Assembly (NCBI RefSeq): GCF_014696385.1
Contig: NZ_JACJQB010000002.1
Span: 62,001-126,000 of the forward strand
Source of the DNA: Pseudanabaena mucicola FACHB-723
Lineage (GTDB): Bacteria > Cyanobacteriota > Cyanobacteriia > Pseudanabaenales > Pseudanabaenaceae
DNA: 64,000 nucleotides
Direction: 5' to 3'
Of this stretch, positions 35,325 to 44,462 are shown in pieces (within the stretch, counting starts at the first letter, position 1; every line of letters starts with the position of its first letter). A program made the translations under genes and the position numbers. Under the pieces are notes generated by a model that was given only the letters and a program-made list of their open reading frames with translations, was not told where the DNA came from and searched no databases.

Positions 35325-35801
35325 CTAAGACTTATTCCTGATATTTCTAAACCAGTCTTGGAGCATTACTTGACATTGCTGTTCGCGAATACCTGCGATC
35401 ACTTGCAGTTTATGAAATGAGACAGGACTGTCGGGTAAATTGGCGACTGTGCGAATTGCTCCTGCCTTGGGGTCATCAGCGCCATAGACAAGAGTGCTAA
35501 TTCTTGATTGCAAAATTGCGCCCGCACACATAGGACAGGGTTCTAGGGTGACATAGAGAGTACAGCCATTCAGATGCCAATCTTTTAATATCTTTGATGC
35601 GGCTCTAATTGCGACTATTTCGGCATGGGCAGTGGGGTCTTGCTCTTGCTCTTTACGATTGACTCCCGTTGCGATCGCAGTTCCATGGCGATCGACGATA
35701 ACTGCACCTACGGGGATTTCTCCTAATGCATGTGCATCTTTGACTAATGCGATCGCAAAATCCATCCAGCGATAGTAGGTTTGTAATTTGTCACTATCCA
35801 A
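35325..35801 (-). CDS. tadA: tRNA-specific adenosine deaminase
   Basis: TadA makes inosine at position 34 of tRNA-Arg(ACG). The 158-residue deaminase has MDFAIALVKDAHALGEIPVG, the zinc and catalytic motif TAHAEIVAIRAAS, and LEPCPMCAGAILQSRI. The end HKLQVIAGIREQQCQVML plus FR is typical of TadA rather than other deaminases. Its close, convergent spacing to the lipoprotein gene is unusual. Confidence 0.95.
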   Translation of the reverse strand: MDSDKLQTYYRWMDFAIALVKDAHALGEIPVGAVIVDRHGTAIATGVNRKEQEQDPTAHAEIVAIRAASKILKDWHLNGCTLYVTLEPCPMCAGAILQSRISTLVYGADDPKAGAIRTVANLPDSPVSFHKLQVIAGIREQQCQVMLQDWFRNIRNKS

Positions 35802-35821
35802 TGTGCTTGTGCTGCCCTAGT

Positions 35822-36241
35822 TTACTGATTGAAAATCTTGATGGTTTGGCGACTAAACTCTCGTAAGTTCTCAATTCCATCTTCCATCGGCACTTTATCC
35901 CCAAAAAATTGCCAATTATCCACTGTCGAAAATCGCCAACATTCACCTTTATAGTCATGACCACTAGCCTCGATGCCAATTGCCCGTAAATTACCATCGA
36001 CAGGATCTTCGTATAGTCGAATCTGAAATAGAATGCTGCGAACCTTGAGCCGCCAACTTACCCCCGGAAAATGAAAACCCACATCAATTGAGTCTGGATC
36101 AAGTAATTTGCGCGTATCCGAATTATTAAGCCAAGGCTTCAGGTCAGAGCGAGCCGCAGGGTAAATTGCTTTAAACAAATTAACAATCGTGGCAATTTTT
36201 GTCGCTATTTCCACATTTCTGGCTTGTTCGGCAGCATTCAC
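35822..36241 (-). CDS. unknown protein
   Basis: I do not recognise this protein of about 139 residues. The frame runs up to a TTG at 36274, but GTG codons at 36256 or 36241 are likelier starts, and I use 36241 (MNAAEQARNVEIATKIATIV). The sequence mixes helices at the start with beta-strands (DVGFHFPGVSWRLKVRSILF, QIRLYEDPVDGNLRAIGI). GHDYKGECWRFSTVDNWQFF may be part of a folded core. It lies 20 bases upstream of tadA in the same direction, so they may share a transcript. Confidence 0.6.
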   Translation of the reverse strand: MNAAEQARNVEIATKIATIVNLFKAIYPAARSDLKPWLNNSDTRKLLDPDSIDVGFHFPGVSWRLKVRSILFQIRLYEDPVDGNLRAIGIEASGHDYKGECWRFSTVDNWQFFGDKVPMEDGIENLREFSRQTIKIFNQ

Positions 36242-36352
36242 AGGGGATAACCTCACATAAAACCTAAAAAACAAGTTTTATCAGTCTTTGGTAGCTGATT
36301 TTAGCATCTGCTCACAATACAGCGAGTCAAATTGCGATCACTGTAGCCAGTG

Positions 36353-37231
36353 CTATATTTTCACAACTCGCAAATCAGAAATATTAGCAAATTGGGGCAA
36401 TACGGAAGGATCTAAACTGAGGCGATCCAGTAACTTGGCTAATTCTTTACAGCAAGCCTCAGGGTTTTGATCAATTTGGTCTTGAGCAAACTTGATCATA
36501 ATCCAGCCTGAATTTAATAAGAAATGCTCTGCCAGATCATTTTGCCTGACCGTTGCCGCCTGATCCGAAGCAGAGACAACCTCGATCGCAATATGAGCAT
36601 TTAGCTCAGGGTCAACATAGGTTAGGGCAGGACTCCAATCATAATCAATGCTAGGAATATGAATCGTTAAGCCTTGATAAACCATTCCTGCTAAATATTG
36701 CTGAAGGGTAAGCCCAAACTTGGAGATTGCTAATTGTGCTTGATCGACAGGATCACCGATTGAGGGCAATGTATCGGACTGATTGCGTGGTGACATCTTG
36801 GCAAACAACTTCTGAAATTGCTGATGGCGAAACGCAAGGATACGGTCTGGGGAATTTGCGATCGCAAATGCTTGCTGATATTTAACTTCTTCGCGGGAAT
36901 AATCTTCCAGCTTGGCAAAATAATTTTGAAGAAGATGCTGATGGTTTTGATATCGTTTTTTATAAGTCAAAAACTCAAACCGAATCCGCAGCACAATTCC
37001 GACTGTTCCCAAAATCAACAGAATAATCCCTAATTCTTTAACAGCAGCCGTAACAATGGCAACCACCACAATTAAACCAATACTTAGAAATATCGCTTCT
37101 TTGATCTGAATCGGTGCAGGGGGCGGCGGCGGAACACGGGGGAGTGAAGTATTAAATTTGAGCGCAACAGGTTTTGACTGAGCAATGCGCTGCACTTCTG
37201 GGGGAATGAGGATCGCGGGAAATTGACGCAT
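36353..37231 (-). CDS. membrane protein with a nuclease-like C-terminal domain
   Basis: Starting at the ATG at 37231 the product has 292 residues. Two adjacent membrane helices (IFLSIGLIVVVAIVTAA and LGIILLILGTVGIVLRI) follow a short proline-rich N-terminus (VPPPPPAPIQIK). A helical stretch leads to a C-terminal domain with TYVDPELNAHIAIEVVSASD and HFLLNSGWIMIKFAQDQI, the E-x-V arrangement and following strands resembling DUF559/PD-(D/E)XK folds. The upstream frame to 37270 runs into a hairpin, so I do not use it. Substrate unknown. Nuclease activity is only a possibility because the full catalytic set is not certain. Confidence 0.7.
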   Translation of the reverse strand: MRQFPAILIPPEVQRIAQSKPVALKFNTSLPRVPPPPPAPIQIKEAIFLSIGLIVVVAIVTAAVKELGIILLILGTVGIVLRIRFEFLTYKKRYQNHQHLLQNYFAKLEDYSREEVKYQQAFAIANSPDRILAFRHQQFQKLFAKMSPRNQSDTLPSIGDPVDQAQLAISKFGLTLQQYLAGMVYQGLTIHIPSIDYDWSPALTYVDPELNAHIAIEVVSASDQAATVRQNDLAEHFLLNSGWIMIKFAQDQIDQNPEACCKELAKLLDRLSLDPSVLPQFANISDLRVVKI

Positions 37232-37252
37232 TGTTGTAATTTTTACAAAAAC

Positions 37253-37277
37253 TAAGGAGGTGCAAAACACCTCCTTA
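37253..37277 (-). terminator. terminator upstream of glgA's left neighbour
   Basis: TAAGGAGGTG (37253-37262) pairs with CACCTCCTTA (37268-37277). On the minus strand it is followed by a T-rich tail, placed 14 bases after the glgA stop. Confidence 0.85.
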
Positions 37278-37290
37278 ATTTTATGGAAAT

Positions 37291-38667
37291 TTAGACGTTA
37301 TCCAACCCCGGAATTGAGCGATATAGCTGGACATATTTCTCAGCAGAGGCTTGCCAACTAAAGTTATTACTCATGCCACGCTGTTGCAACAATCGCCAAG
37401 CATCGGTGTAGCGATAGCTTTCCCATGCGCGTACCATGCAGGTGTACATATCCAAAGGCTCATAGCGATCAAAACTAAAGCCCGTGCCAGTCTGGGCAAT
37501 GGGGTCATGGAATGACACAGTATCAACCAGTCCACCTGTACGCCGCACGATTGGAACACAACCATAGCGCAGGGCGATGAGTTGACTCAGACCACAGGGT
37601 TCAAAGCGGCTTGGCATCAAAAAGGCATCAGAGCCAGCATAAACCCGATGGGATAGGGCGGAGTTAAATAAAATTTGCGCGGACATGCGGCCAGGATAGC
37701 GGGCTGCAATCTGCCAAAGTTGCGATTCATAATAGCGATCGCCTGTCCCTAGCACCACAAACTGAGCATCGGTATAGGCTAAATAACGTTCGAGGGTTTG
37801 CAGGAGTAAATCAATCCCTTTCTGCTCTACGAGGCGACCGACCATGCCAATCAAGAAAGTCGCAGGGCTAACTGCCAAGCCCAATTCTTTTTGCAAAGCA
37901 ATTTTATTTACCATGCGATCATCAAGGGTATCGACAGAGTAATTTTGGGCTAGGGCAGGATCGGTGGCAGGATTTTCAAGCTCGGTATCGATACCGTTTA
38001 AAATTCCCCAAGGCTTGAGGAAGGAGAGAATACCTTCTAAACCTTCACCATAACCAGGGGTACAAATCTGTTGAGCATAGGTTGGCGATACGGTGTTGAC
38101 GCGATCGGCATATTTAATGCCTGCCGCCATAGTGTTATGGGCATCCATGTACCAAGGAGTCCAAGTAGTTTTATCCAAAAACCAGCGCCAAGGGCCTTGA
38201 TAGGCAAGGTTGTGAATTGTGAATACAGTGCCAATGTCGGAGACTTGGTGCATCCAGACAGGAATCATACCCGTATGCCAGTCATGGCAATGAATGAGAT
38301 TGGGCTTCCAATAGTTCCAAGCAAATTCGGCAACAGCATTGGCAAACATAGTGAAGCGCCAATCTTCGTCTTCGCCACCATAGACGCGAGCGGGGATAAA
38401 CGAACCATGCCCCATCAAATACAAAGGTACGTCTGTCCCTGGCAAGACTGTTTCAAAAATATCAAACTCCTGAAACATGGCATAGCCTTTCCATTTCCAT
38501 TCAGGGTTTTCTTTAAGCTTGTCTGGGATTACGCCGTAGTAAGGCATGATGATCCGCACATCATGTCCCATTTTCTTGAGAATCGGGGGGAGTGCGCCCA
38601 CCACATCTGCCATACCGCCAACTTTGGCGAGGGGAGCAACTTCAGCCGCTGCAAATAAAATTTTCAT
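37291..38667 (-). CDS. glgA: glycogen synthase
   Basis: GlgA extends glycogen with ADP-glucose. The 458-residue GT5 enzyme opens with KILFAAAEVAPLAKVGGMAD (the KxGG substrate-binding motif), then HCHDWHTGMIPVWM, FTIHNLAYQGPWRW, INTVSPTYAQQICTPGYGEG without the leading I, LIGMVGRLVEQKGIDLLLQT, and AFLMPSRFEPCGLSQLIALR with the donor-site glutamate. The 458 length matches the GlgA1 class. Adjacent glg genes are absent. Confidence 0.96.
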   Translation of the reverse strand: MKILFAAAEVAPLAKVGGMADVVGALPPILKKMGHDVRIIMPYYGVIPDKLKENPEWKWKGYAMFQEFDIFETVLPGTDVPLYLMGHGSFIPARVYGGEDEDWRFTMFANAVAEFAWNYWKPNLIHCHDWHTGMIPVWMHQVSDIGTVFTIHNLAYQGPWRWFLDKTTWTPWYMDAHNTMAAGIKYADRVNTVSPTYAQQICTPGYGEGLEGILSFLKPWGILNGIDTELENPATDPALAQNYSVDTLDDRMVNKIALQKELGLAVSPATFLIGMVGRLVEQKGIDLLLQTLERYLAYTDAQFVVLGTGDRYYESQLWQIAARYPGRMSAQILFNSALSHRVYAGSDAFLMPSRFEPCGLSQLIALRYGCVPIVRRTGGLVDTVSFHDPIAQTGTGFSFDRYEPLDMYTCMVRAWESYRYTDAWRLLQQRGMSNNFSWQASAEKYVQLYRSIPGLDNV

Positions 38668-38762
38668 TCGTTGACCATTACTCTTATTTCAGGCTCTAAC
38701 TATTTTCAGGCATAGTGCGATCGCAATTGCCGCAATTTTTACAAGAGGTACTTGCGAATTTA

Positions 38763-38793
38763 CAAAGAAACCCCACGGTGTGGGGTTTCTTTG
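38763..38793 (-). terminator. terminator of the beta-barrel/beta-helix gene
   Basis: CAAAGAAACCCCAC (38763-38776) pairs perfectly with GTGGGGTTTCTTTG (38780-38793) around a GGT loop, 20 bases past the stop of the leftward gene. Confidence 0.85.
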
Positions 38794-38812
38794 GGGCTTG
38801 ATTTATCAGCTT

Positions 38813-41140
38813 TTAAGGAAAAGTACAGTCTGCGGTGGGAACTTGTACAGAATTATTTTGAACTCTATACTTACCAACTGCTCCGCCTATGTTGCCTCTA
38901 GCTGCAAGCTCATCTAACAGCACTGTATTAGACGTACCCACAGCAATCTCCATGCTTAGCCCTTCTAGTTGCAATCCTGATGGTGCTGAACTCTGTCTAC
39001 GGAATAGATAATCAAGACTAGATGTGGGATTGTCTAAGGTATTGCCCTCAAATCTGACACAGAGAGTAGCAGTATTTTGCGATCGCAAAATGATTGCTGC
39101 ATCGTCAGCACTGCCTGTTTCTGTATTTGTGAGAGTATTATTCTGCACTGCTGCTCGAACAGACGATTGCCCTCCATTTGCCGTTTCTCCGACGCGTACC
39201 TGAATTGCTGCCCCGCCGACATTACTGATCTGATTATTAGCGATCGTCGTTGTCCCAACAGAACCATCAACTGCACCAAAGCTAATACCCTTATTCACGA
39301 TATTGTCGAGTGTATTATTAGTGATATTGATTGTGGCATTGGCAAAGTTACCCAGATTGATATCAATACCATCTGCGCCATCATTAGCCCCTGTAATATT
39401 TTGAATAGTATTACCCGTAATATTTACAATGGCATTAGCAGCCGCAGTGCAAGCAGGCAAATCAGCATAGACACGACAGAGACTAAACTCAATTCCGTCA
39501 ATTTCGACAACACCTGCGGTGGCAGTGTTATCTCTAACAATATTGTTGGCAATCGTTAGATCAGCATTGCCTGTGTTGTTGCGTACCAAAATACCAGCTT
39601 CCACATTAGTTTGAGTGTCAGGCTGGATCGTATTAACAACCGTATTTCCAGAAATTACAGCAGTACCACTGACATTATCAAGACGAATCCCTTCTGCGAT
39701 CGCATTGCTAACTTGGTTATTCAGGATATTCGTATTGCCACTTGCACCAACCAACACAATTCCTCGTCCTGAAGTGCCGACACCCGTACTAGAAGGAGCT
39801 GTAATGGTGACAATGTTATTGGCGATCGTCGCATTGACATTGTTGTTGCCAATGATGCCCGCATTCGCACCAGTTGCCACATCTTTATTGATGGCAAACC
39901 CAATCAAAGCTTGGTTTGTGCCGCCTGTTGCTAAAGTGACTGTATCGGTAATAATTGGGAAAACGCCAGTATCCGAAGGCAAGGGTAAACTTGTCAAAAA
40001 ATTGCCACCCACAAGACTAGGTAGATTAATCATCGATGCAGCGCTAGAAATTACCTGCACTTGGTCAGGAATGGTAAAACCGCCAGCAGTTGGGGCAGGA
40101 AATCCTGCTGGCGCATAGGCAAACACAATTCCATCTGAGCCTAATGCCTCTGCATTGGCTACAGCATCAGTAAAATTTGCATAACTCACTACATTAGGAT
40201 TACCCAGTAAACCTGTCGTGTTGTCGGCAACGATAAAGAAACTATAAGGCTGACCAGTTAAGGGATTAATTACAATAAGTTGATCACGCACTGTTTGATT
40301 TTCAATCATCACTGAGCCATTTCGCACCACCGACTCATTCATCCGTTCCAACAAAGTTGGTGGTTTTGAGGATGGACGATTGCCAATATTCACGCCGATA
40401 TTAAAGAGAATACTAGTGCCGAAAACACGGTCATTCTGAACCGAAATACCTGCATTAATCAGACTGCCATAGTATCCCAGACCACCTCGAATTCCTAATG
40501 CGCCCGTGCTATTTGCCGCCGTATAAAAATATGTGCCTGCATAGGGACGCAGGTAGCCATCAAGTCCTGTGATATTCAAGGTTGTGCCAGCTTCAACATC
40601 GACCCCACCCAATGCTGCATCGATACGGCGATCGCGATCGATACCAAACTGATTACCAATAAATTTGCCCGTACCGAGCAAGGTCTCGCCTAATTGGACG
40701 GTACTCTGACCAACGGGCATATAGGCATTGAGACGTAAGTCAAACGTCTCTGCAAAAAATTCTAACCCTGCGGAAATTTGTTGAAAAAAAAGTGCCCCCG
40801 TATCACGGTTATCGTAAGCCACATATCCCCCCAGAATATGCTTAGCAGCTTCATCAAGGGATCGATATCCAACGATCAAATTAGAGCCAATTTTGCCATT
40901 GTTAAAAACTCTGATTTGCGGTGTGACATACAAAAAATTGTCAGGAGTCTGATTGAGCGGAATTCGTAAACCAACGCTAGTATTACCATCAATGCCTGCT
41001 CCACCACCGTTATAGCGAAGTTGGGCATCTAATGGAAATGGATTAGTTTGACTAAGAGCTGCTGGAGCAATTCCTAAATTTATACATACTAAGGATAAGC
41101 AACAGGGTTTAAAGATTTCGGATACTGATAGTTTACGCAT
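38813..41140 (-). CDS. inverse-autotransporter-like beta-barrel with a beta-helix passenger
   Basis: The 775-residue protein starts with a signal peptide ending near ALSQ. Residues 35-260 read as an outer-membrane barrel with the inverse autotransporter pattern: LRIPLNQTPDNFLYVTPQIR, GYRSLDEAAKHILGGYVAYD, AGLEFFAETFDLRLNAYMPV, and LRPYAGTYFYTAA with GLGYYGSLINAGISVQ. From about 300 to 740 the sequence repeats Asn-rich units such as NITNNTLDNI and NTNILNNQVSNAI, expected for a right-handed parallel beta-helix of the pectate-lyase type. The passenger would be exposed outside. Substrate is unknown, adhesion or glycan binding is a guess. The frame is intact. Confidence 0.85.
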   Translation of the reverse strand: MRKLSVSEIFKPCCLSLVCINLGIAPAALSQTNPFPLDAQLRYNGGGAGIDGNTSVGLRIPLNQTPDNFLYVTPQIRVFNNGKIGSNLIVGYRSLDEAAKHILGGYVAYDNRDTGALFFQQISAGLEFFAETFDLRLNAYMPVGQSTVQLGETLLGTGKFIGNQFGIDRDRRIDAALGGVDVEAGTTLNITGLDGYLRPYAGTYFYTAANSTGALGIRGGLGYYGSLINAGISVQNDRVFGTSILFNIGVNIGNRPSSKPPTLLERMNESVVRNGSVMIENQTVRDQLIVINPLTGQPYSFFIVADNTTGLLGNPNVVSYANFTDAVANAEALGSDGIVFAYAPAGFPAPTAGGFTIPDQVQVISSAASMINLPSLVGGNFLTSLPLPSDTGVFPIITDTVTLATGGTNQALIGFAINKDVATGANAGIIGNNNVNATIANNIVTITAPSSTGVGTSGRGIVLVGASGNTNILNNQVSNAIAEGIRLDNVSGTAVISGNTVVNTIQPDTQTNVEAGILVRNNTGNADLTIANNIVRDNTATAGVVEIDGIEFSLCRVYADLPACTAAANAIVNITGNTIQNITGANDGADGIDINLGNFANATINITNNTLDNIVNKGISFGAVDGSVGTTTIANNQISNVGGAAIQVRVGETANGGQSSVRAAVQNNTLTNTETGSADDAAIILRSQNTATLCVRFEGNTLDNPTSSLDYLFRRQSSAPSGLQLEGLSMEIAVGTSNTVLLDELAARGNIGGAVGKYRVQNNSVQVPTADCTFP

Positions 41141-41241
41141 AGCCCTGACGATCTATTTCTCCTAGGAAAATCCACACGTTCCTATTTTGAGAGACAGAGG
41201 CTTAAAACCCATGTGTTGCCTAACACTTGGGTGTATAGAAT

Positions 41242-41282
41242 TAACAAAAAAAGAACTTGCTATGCAAGTTCTTTTTTTGTTA
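41242..41282. terminator. 19-bp terminator of rpaA
   Basis: Perfect arms 41242-41260 and 41264-41282 around loop TAT, with T7 in the right arm. The right arm contains the rpaA stop codon. Confidence 0.9.
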
Positions 41283-42023
41283 TTCAGCGACCGCGGATTC
41301 GTTTTGCTGATTATCGTTATCGTGGGGCAGCTCTAGGCAATAACCAGCACCATATACCGTCTTGATATATTTGGGATGGCGAGGATCTGGCTCTAGTTTG
41401 GTACGTAAATGGCGAATATGCACCCGAATCGTTTCGATATCGTCATCGGGTTCATAGCCCCATACCTCCTTGAGGATTTCACTAGGCGAAACAGTTTGTC
41501 CGTGGCGCTGAAGCAGACAATGCAACAACTCAAATTCTAGGTGCGTGAGTTTGACGGTCTTATTAAACCAAATTGCTTCAAAGCGTTCTGGTACAAGCGT
41601 CAGCGAACCAAAGATAAGTATTTCTCCATGTTTTGCGGTGTCAATGATGCGGTTAGTGCGTCGCAGTAAGGCACGGACTCGCGCCAACATTTCCTCAAGC
41701 TCAAAGGGCTTCGTCAAGTAATCATCAGCCCCCGCATTAAAACCCTCCACCTTGTCTTGAGTTTGCCCCATTGCGGTGAGCATCATTACAGGAATTTCTC
41801 TAGTGCGTTCATCACGGCGCAGCCTTTGGCAAACTGTGAACCCGTCAACCCTTGGCAGCATCAAGTCAAGAATGATCATGTCGGGCATCAACTGAATGGC
41901 AAGCGCTTGTCCTTTAATACCATCACTCGCTTGACTGACTTGATATCCAGCATGTTCGAGGTTTAGCGTGACCATTTCAGAGATTATCGGATCATCATCG
42001 ATCAGGAGCAGCCTAGGCATCAT
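41280..42023 (-). CDS. rpaA: response regulator RpaA (OmpR family)
   Basis: The 247-residue protein matches RpaA throughout: receiver D53 phosphoacceptor ([20 protein letters not shown]), acidic D9-D11, [20 protein letters not shown], and a winged-helix output domain with [40 protein letters not shown] and [18 protein letters not shown]. RpaA directs circadian gene expression, dark-to-light switching and phycobilisome energy distribution, phosphorylated by SasA and dephosphorylated by CikA in S. elongatus. Two ATGs in a row mark the start. sds reads away on the other side of a 300-base spacer. Confidence 0.93.
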   Translation of the reverse strand: MMPRLLLIDDDPIISEMVTLNLEHAGYQVSQASDGIKGQALAIQLMPDMIILDLMLPRVDGFTVCQRLRRDERTREIPVMMLTAMGQTQDKVEGFNAGADDYLTKPFELEEMLARVRALLRRTNRIIDTAKHGEILIFGSLTLVPERFEAIWFNKTVKLTHLEFELLHCLLQRHGQTVSPSEILKEVWGYEPDDDIETIRVHIRHLRTKLEPDPRHPKYIKTVYGAGYCLELPHDNDNQQNESAVAE

Positions 42024-42324
42024 TAGTCAAATTTCCATCTATACGATTGGATTACGATTTGTTAAATAATATATATCATGCCGATACATTGATATCAGGG
42101 TCAGTAATTTGCGATACCGATAAATATGGGTTTGGTTTCGTTTAGCTTGTTGCGATCGCAAAAAATTTCTGGCTAAAGGAATAGTAGGTACTTGCTGTCA
42201 GCTATTTACGTCTGTCTGAGCGATGTTGACCACAAAAACAGGTGAAGTCTATCTTCAACTCTTACAACATTCTCATACAATATATGAAGATATGTAAAAA
42301 TTGATATAAAACTGGTTTATTCGC
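42024..42324. other. 301-bp divergent promoter region of rpaA and sds
   Basis: No frame, tRNA or repeat is seen, apart from one HIP1 site near 42152. Both promoters must lie here. I cannot place them with confidence. Confidence 0.4.
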
Positions 42325-43308
42325 ATGAGCCTTCCAACTACTTCTGTCACCGAACTTTTTGCACCAGTCAAAGATGACTTGCGTACTCTCACGGATAACC
42401 TGAAGCAGTTGGTCGGGGCAAGACATCCAATTTTGTATGCGGCGGCGGAACACCTGTTTGAAGCCAAGGGCAAGAGTATGCGCCCTGCCCTAGTTTTACT
42501 AGTCTCCCGCGCCACCATGACCGATCGCGATATTACCCAACGCCATCGCCGCCTCGCCGAAATCACCGAAATGATCCATACCGCCAGTTTGGTTCATGAC
42601 GATGTGATTGACTCCGCTGACCTCCGACGCGGATTACCTACCGTCAACAATAGTTTTGGCAATCGCATTGCGGTACTAGCAGGGGATTTCTTGTTTGCTC
42701 AAGCATCTTGGTACTTAGCCAATTTAGATCACCTCGAAGTCGTTAAGCTTTTGTCCAAGGTAATCACAGATTTTGCGGAGGGGGAAATTCGTCAAAGTTT
42801 GACCGCCTTTGATAGCAGCTTGACTTTGGAAGACTATTTAGAAAAAAGTTTTTACAAGACTGCTTCGCTAATGGCAGGCAGTGCCAAAGCTGCGGGAGTA
42901 TTAAGCGGTGTTGGTCAAGTACAGGCTGAACAATTATTTAATTTTGGCAAACATTTCGGCATTGCTTTCCAAGTTGTCGATGACATTCTCGATTTCACCA
43001 GCTCGACAGAGACCTTGGGTAAACCTGCTGGATCTGACCTCAAGCAAGGCAATTTGACTGCACCAGTTTTATTTGCTCTAGAGGAATATCCCCAGTTATT
43101 AGGCTTGATTGAGCGAGAATTTAGTGAGGTCGGTGATATCGAAAAGGCTTTGGAAATGGTCTACAACAGCCAAGGTATTAACAGAGCGAGAGAATTAGCG
43201 AAGAGTCATGTGATGTCGGCAATGACTGCCCTTGAGTGGCTACCTTCCTCTGAACCTAAGCAATCTCTGATTGGTTTAACTAACTACGTGTTAGATCGCT
43301 TGTATTAA
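42325..43308 (+). CDS. sds: all-trans polyprenyl diphosphate synthase (solanesyl-type)
   Basis: The 327-residue enzyme builds a long prenyl chain for plastoquinone. It has the first aspartate-rich motif SLVHDDVIDSADLRRGLPTV, the second motif QVVDDILDFTSSTETLGKPA, and AAEHLFEAKGKSMRPALVLL near the start. The GDFLFAQASWYLANL region matches the medium/long-chain group rather than GGPP synthase. The protein has an N-terminal extension usual in cyanobacterial solanesyl synthase. Side-chain length is inferred from the family. The MPBQ methyltransferase gene at 57065 acts on the plastoquinone/tocopherol ring. Confidence 0.93.
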   Translation: MSLPTTSVTELFAPVKDDLRTLTDNLKQLVGARHPILYAAAEHLFEAKGKSMRPALVLLVSRATMTDRDITQRHRRLAEITEMIHTASLVHDDVIDSADLRRGLPTVNNSFGNRIAVLAGDFLFAQASWYLANLDHLEVVKLLSKVITDFAEGEIRQSLTAFDSSLTLEDYLEKSFYKTASLMAGSAKAAGVLSGVGQVQAEQLFNFGKHFGIAFQVVDDILDFTSSTETLGKPAGSDLKQGNLTAPVLFALEEYPQLLGLIEREFSEVGDIEKALEMVYNSQGINRARELAKSHVMSAMTALEWLPSSEPKQSLIGLTNYVLDRLY

Positions 43309-43378
43309 TTTGTATTAATATTCTGGGGAGTAACGGCTTGCGCCGATCTTCTTAGTGTTTAACCAATGAGGTGTAAGC

Positions 43379-44068
43379 ATGGTTGCAGTATTAAGTATCG
43401 ACAAAGCTGCTGAAAACATAATTGAGCAGAACCTAAATACTTGGGTCAAATCCTCTTGGGAAGAATTCGTTGAAGTTGCGGACGCTCCAAAATATCAAAA
43501 ATATAAATTTTACTACTTCAATGGAGAAGCAAGAGTCGAACCTATGTCCACTGGCTCAGACCATTCCGACGATCATGCACTAATCGTAATGGCAATGGGT
43601 TTATTTATTGCTGTTAATGGACTAGTCATAAGAGGTAAGGATAATTGCTCTTATCGAAAAGTTAGTAATAAAGAAGTACAGCCTGATATTTCCTATTATG
43701 TTGGCGATCGCGCTCAGTTAATTCCTTGGGGGGCGGGTGTTGTCGATTTGGATATTTATCCTGCACCTGATTTAGCGATTGAGATTGCCAATAGCTATTG
43801 GGCGGATGATATTGGCAAAAAGCGCTTAATGTATGAAGATTTGGGCGTTAAGGAATATTGGGTAATTGATGTTAGGAATGTAGAAATTTTAGCTTTTACA
43901 ATTACAGATTTTGATGGTGCTAAAGGGAGTTATAGAATTTCGCGATCGCAAATAATTACAGGTTTAGAAATTGCACTTTTAGAAGAAGCATTACGCTTGT
44001 CAAGAGAAAGTGATCATGGTCAGGCTACGTCATGGTTGTTAACGCAATTGCAAGAAAGTAAAAACTAG
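43379..44068 (+). CDS. Uma2 (DUF820) family protein
   Basis: The 229-residue protein has the Uma2/DUF820 endonuclease fold: KFYYFNGEARVEPMSTGSDH, VQPDISYYVGDRAQLIPWG, APDLAIEIANSYWADDIGKK with D and E of the PD-(D/E)XK site, and YEDLGVKEYWVIDVRNVEIL. The family is greatly expanded in cyanobacteria and its role is unknown. Another copy is at 59989. It starts with ATG after AGGTG. The following hicB gene is 108 bases downstream. Confidence 0.92.
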   Translation: MVAVLSIDKAAENIIEQNLNTWVKSSWEEFVEVADAPKYQKYKFYYFNGEARVEPMSTGSDHSDDHALIVMAMGLFIAVNGLVIRGKDNCSYRKVSNKEVQPDISYYVGDRAQLIPWGAGVVDLDIYPAPDLAIEIANSYWADDIGKKRLMYEDLGVKEYWVIDVRNVEILAFTITDFDGAKGSYRISRSQIITGLEIALLEEALRLSRESDHGQATSWLLTQLQESKN

Positions 44069-44176
44069 AGTTGCAAATCATAAAAACACAGCAAAAACAG
44101 GAAACATAATAAAAATCTATATTTTACCTAGAAATATACTGATTGAAAAAGTGGTTACAAGCCATGTCAGAAAATA

Positions 44177-44401
44177 ATGCCACACGACAGCATGGTAATT
44201 ATCTGGTCAGAAGAAGATGACTGCTATCTTGTCCATCTTCCCGACTTCCCATTTCAGAAATTTCATACCCATAGCAATACTTACGAAGAAGCTGCCAAAC
44301 ATGGACAGGAAGTAATTGATAGTTATCTTGAGATTTATCGGGAAGATGGAAAATCTCTGCCGCAGCCAAAAAATTCTTCGCAACTTTTGCGAGCAGCATA
44401 G
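44177..44401 (+). CDS. hicB: HicB-like antitoxin, first copy
   Basis: The 74-residue protein is a short HicB domain: MVIIWSEEDDCYLVHLPDFP, THSNTYEEAAKHGQEVIDSY, and a tail DGKSLPQPKN. It lacks a C-terminal helix-turn-helix or ribbon-helix-helix, as do many cyanobacterial HicB proteins. ATG at 44177 is used, with ATG at 44192 as the alternative. The hicA gene starts 61 bases downstream, and a second hicB gene comes after it. Confidence 0.85.
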   Translation: MPHDSMVIIWSEEDDCYLVHLPDFPFQKFHTHSNTYEEAAKHGQEVIDSYLEIYREDGKSLPQPKNSSQLLRAA

Positions 44402-44462
44402 AGCAAAATAGCTCATATTAGGGCGATCGCCTAAAATATCCTTAGACTGAAAACAAGCATCT

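Noticed and set aside
38071-38658. 195-residue frame on the + strand opposite glgA
   Set aside because: It runs antisense to a clear glycogen synthase gene, has no recognisable motif and is rich in the residues expected from the complementary frame.
39077-40118. Two long + strand frames (160 and 167 residues) opposite the beta-helix gene
   Set aside because: Both mirror Asn- and Ile-rich repeats of the leftward gene and give low-complexity Cys/Ile- or Val/Pro-rich products without domains.
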